Assembly: GCA_037443085.1 (NCBI GenBank) | Contig: JBBIPA010000027.1 | Span: 1 to 26,772 of the forward strand | Reading direction: 5' to 3' | DNA from: JBBIPA01 sp037443085 | GTDB lineage: Bacteria; Chloroflexota; Dehalococcoidia; GIF9; UBA5629 | Length of the DNA stretch: 26,772 nucleotides | Shown: one piece after another, positions 24,890-26,772 of the stretch | Layout of the letters: each line of letters starts with the position of its first letter | Numbering within the stretch: position 1 is the stretch's first letter | Made by a program: the position numbers and the translations under genes | Notes under the pieces: model-generated | What the model saw: the letters and a program-made list of their open reading frames with translations, nothing else | Told to the model about the DNA's origin: nothing | Databases searched by the model: none

Positions 24890-26772
24890 GGTCAAAGAGA
24901 AAAGGGCACAGGGCGGATGCCTTGGCGTCAGTAGCCGAAGACGGGCGCGGCATGACTGCGAAAAGCCTCGGTGAGCTGTCTAGCAAGCCTAGCCGAGGAT
25001 TCCCTAATGGGGAAACCCACCTGGGCAAAACCCAGGTACTCGCTTTGCGAGAGGTAACCAGAAGAACTGAAACATCTTAGTAATCTGAGGAAAAGAAATC
25101 GAATGAGATTCCCGGAGTAGTGGCGAGCGAAAGGGGAACAGCCCAAACTCAAGTGGCCTAACGGCATTGGGGCCTATGCCATTTGAGGGTTGCAAGGCGC
25201 AGGGGACAGCGCCCAGTAGCTGTCGCAGAGTTATAAAACTTTTTTCTGGCCAAAGGTTCCTGGAAAGGACAACCAGAGCGGGTGATAGTCCCGTAGGCAA
25301 GTGGAGAAAGTCTCTGCCTGTGATCTTAAATACCACGGGACACGTGGAATCCCGTGGGAATCAGGGGTGACCACACTCCAAGGCTAAATACTACTGACGA
25401 CCGATAGTGAACCAGTACCGTGAGGGAAAGGTGAAAAGCACCCCGAAAGGGGAGTGAAAGAGAACCTGAAACCTTGTGCCTACTAGCGGTCAGAGTCCCG
25501 CTTTATCGGGATAATGGCGTGCCTATTGAAGAATGAGCCGTCGAGTTAATCTATGTGGCTTGGTTAAGTAACTCAGTTATGGAGCCACAGCGAAAGCGAG
25601 TCTGAATAGGGCATTTTCCTTCGGGAAAGGTCGCATGGATTAGACACGAAACCGGGTGAGCTACCCATGGCCAGGGTGAAACCCAACTAACCTTGGGTGG
25701 AGGTCCGAACCCGTGCACATGGCAAAGTGCTGGGATGAGCTGTGGGTAGGGGTGAAATGCCAACCGAACCCGGAGATAGCTTGTTCTCCCCGAAATGTAT
25801 TTAGGTACAGCCTCAGGTAATTAACGTATGGAGGTAGAGCTCTGGATGGGCTAGGGGCCGTGAGGTTACCAAACTCAACCAAACTCCAAATGCCATACGT
25901 GGTATCCTGGGAGTGAGACTGTGGGGGCTAAGCCTCATAGTCGAGAGGGAATCAGCCCAGACCATCAGCTAAGGTCCCCAAACGCGGACTAAGTGTGAAA
26001 GGAAGTGATGTCGCCAAAACAGCCAGGAGGTTGGCTCAGAAGCAGCCACCCTTTAAAGAGTGCGTAACAGCTCACTGGTCGAGTGGTGTCGCACCGACAA
26101 TTCAACGGGGCTCAAGTCCGCTACCGAAGCTATGGTCCCGATGCAAATCGGGAGGTAGGGGAGCGTTGCTACCGCTGTGAAGCTCTGGCGTAAGCCAGTG
26201 TGGAGCTTTAGCAAGTGAGAATGACGGCATAAGTAGCGTAAAGGCATGTGGAAATCATGTCCACCGTAAATCTAAGGTTTCCTACGCAAGGTTAATCCGC
26301 GTAGGGTTAGTCGGGCCTAAGCTAAACCCGTGAGGGGTAGGCGATGGACAATGGGTCAATATTCCCATACCGCCTTACTATTGTTACGGCAAAGGGGGGA
26401 CACAGGAGGATAGGTTGAGCGTACCCAATGGACACGGTGCGTTCCCAATCTAAGGCATGTTGAGGTAGGCAAATCCGCCTTAACGTTAAGCCGAGGAGCG
26501 GGGGAAATTGAGGGGCAACCCGAGATGATTCAGCTAAGTCCACACTGTCAAGAAAAACCTCGTTGTTAAATAGTGAGGTGCCCGTACCGCAAACCGACAC
26601 TGGTAGATGGGGGTAAGTATCCCAAGGTGTTCGAGAGAACCCTCGTTAAGGAACTCGGCAAATTAACCCCGTAACTTCGGAATAAGGGGGCCCGCCGCAA
26701 GGCGGGGGCACGAAACCGGCCCAAGCGACTGTATAACATAAACACAGGTCTCTGCCAAAGCGAAAGCTGAGG
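24890..26772 (+). rRNA. rrl: 23S ribosomal RNA, 5' part (cut by window)
   Basis: The 5' end (GGTCAAAGAGAAAAGGGCAC, then GGCGGATGCCTTGGC) matches the conserved start of bacterial 23S rRNA; the mature end at 24890 is estimated by analogy with E. coli. Conserved landmarks follow in order, among them AGTAGTGGCGAGCGAAAGG, ACCGTGAGGGAAAGGTGAAA, GGGGTGAAATGCCAACC, AGCTGGTTCTCC-like AGCTTGTTCTCCCCGAAAT, GAGTGCGTAACAGCTCACTGG and AAGGAACTCGGCAAA. About 1,883 nt are present, reaching roughly E. coli position 1780, so about 100 nt longer than E. coli over this span. No 16S rRNA or spacer tRNA precedes it. Protein-like frames inside it are spurious. Confidence 0.97.

Noticed and set aside
25004..25336. 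Protein-like frames inside the 23S gene
   Set aside because: The sequence is conserved rRNA; any frames are chance.
25490..25640. Intervening sequence in 23S
   Set aside because: The region is somewhat longer than in E. coli but keeps continuous helices typical of other phyla; the extra length is spread out rather than one large insert.
1..26772. CRISPR array, transposase, integrase or toxin-antitoxin pair
   Set aside because: No regularly spaced repeats, transposase motifs or paired small genes were seen on either strand.

Overview
The window reads as a chromosomal segment of an anaerobic bacterium, most probably of class Dehalococcoidia (Chloroflexota). The arguments are a 23S rRNA gene with its own promoter and no 16S gene before it (split rRNA genes are known from Dehalococcoides), a citramalate-type branched-chain amino acid locus, heavy use of TTG start codons behind strong Shine-Dalgarno sequences, a TRAP transporter beside a DMSO-reductase-family molybdoenzyme, and archaeal-length RtcB with archease. 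The class is inferred from gene content, not from a search.

Region 1 (1-6695, minus strand) looks like an uptake and redox cluster. In transcription order it holds a TRAP substrate-binding lipoprotein (dctP), a strong intrinsic terminator, the small and large TRAP permease subunits (dctQ, dctM), a D-2-hydroxyacid dehydrogenase whose Rossmann loop suggests NADP(H), and a molybdopterin oxidoreductase that runs off the left edge. It would fit import and reduction or oxidation of an organic acid; the substrate cannot be read from sequence.

Region 2 (6696-9731) has a mostly non-coding stretch with palindromes and one doubtful 35-codon ORF, a tRNA-Lys(CUU) on the minus strand, and a divergent plus-strand operon of archease, the RNA ligase RtcB and a SagB-type nitroreductase-like protein.

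Region 3 (9751-22097, minus strand) is a nearly complete branched-chain amino acid locus: ilvD-ilvB-ilvN-ilvC-leuA-leuC-leuD-leuB-cimA, followed by an ArsA/Get3-like ATPase with a possible promoter of its own. CimA makes citramalate from pyruvate and acetyl-CoA. LeuCD and LeuB can process both citramalate and isopropylmalate, and IlvBN, IlvC and IlvD serve valine, leucine and isoleucine. No threonine deaminase (ilvA) or aminotransferase (ilvE) lies here. The ketol-acid reductoisomerase has a coenzyme loop that points to NADH.

Region 4 (22191-26772) holds rpiB (minus) divergent from guaA (plus), each with a good promoter in the 154-bp gap. After guaA come a REP-like palindromic element, a consensus promoter containing nested inverted repeats, and the first ~1.88 kb of the 23S rRNA gene, which runs off the right edge.

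I saw no insertion sequence, prophage, CRISPR array or toxin-antitoxin pair. I did not find a clear undescribed multi-gene system; the most unusual points are the altered iron-sulfur motif of the molybdoenzyme, the predicted NADH-type IlvC, the terminator inside the TRAP operon, and hairpins in 23S rRNA that resemble the neighbouring intergenic repeat.
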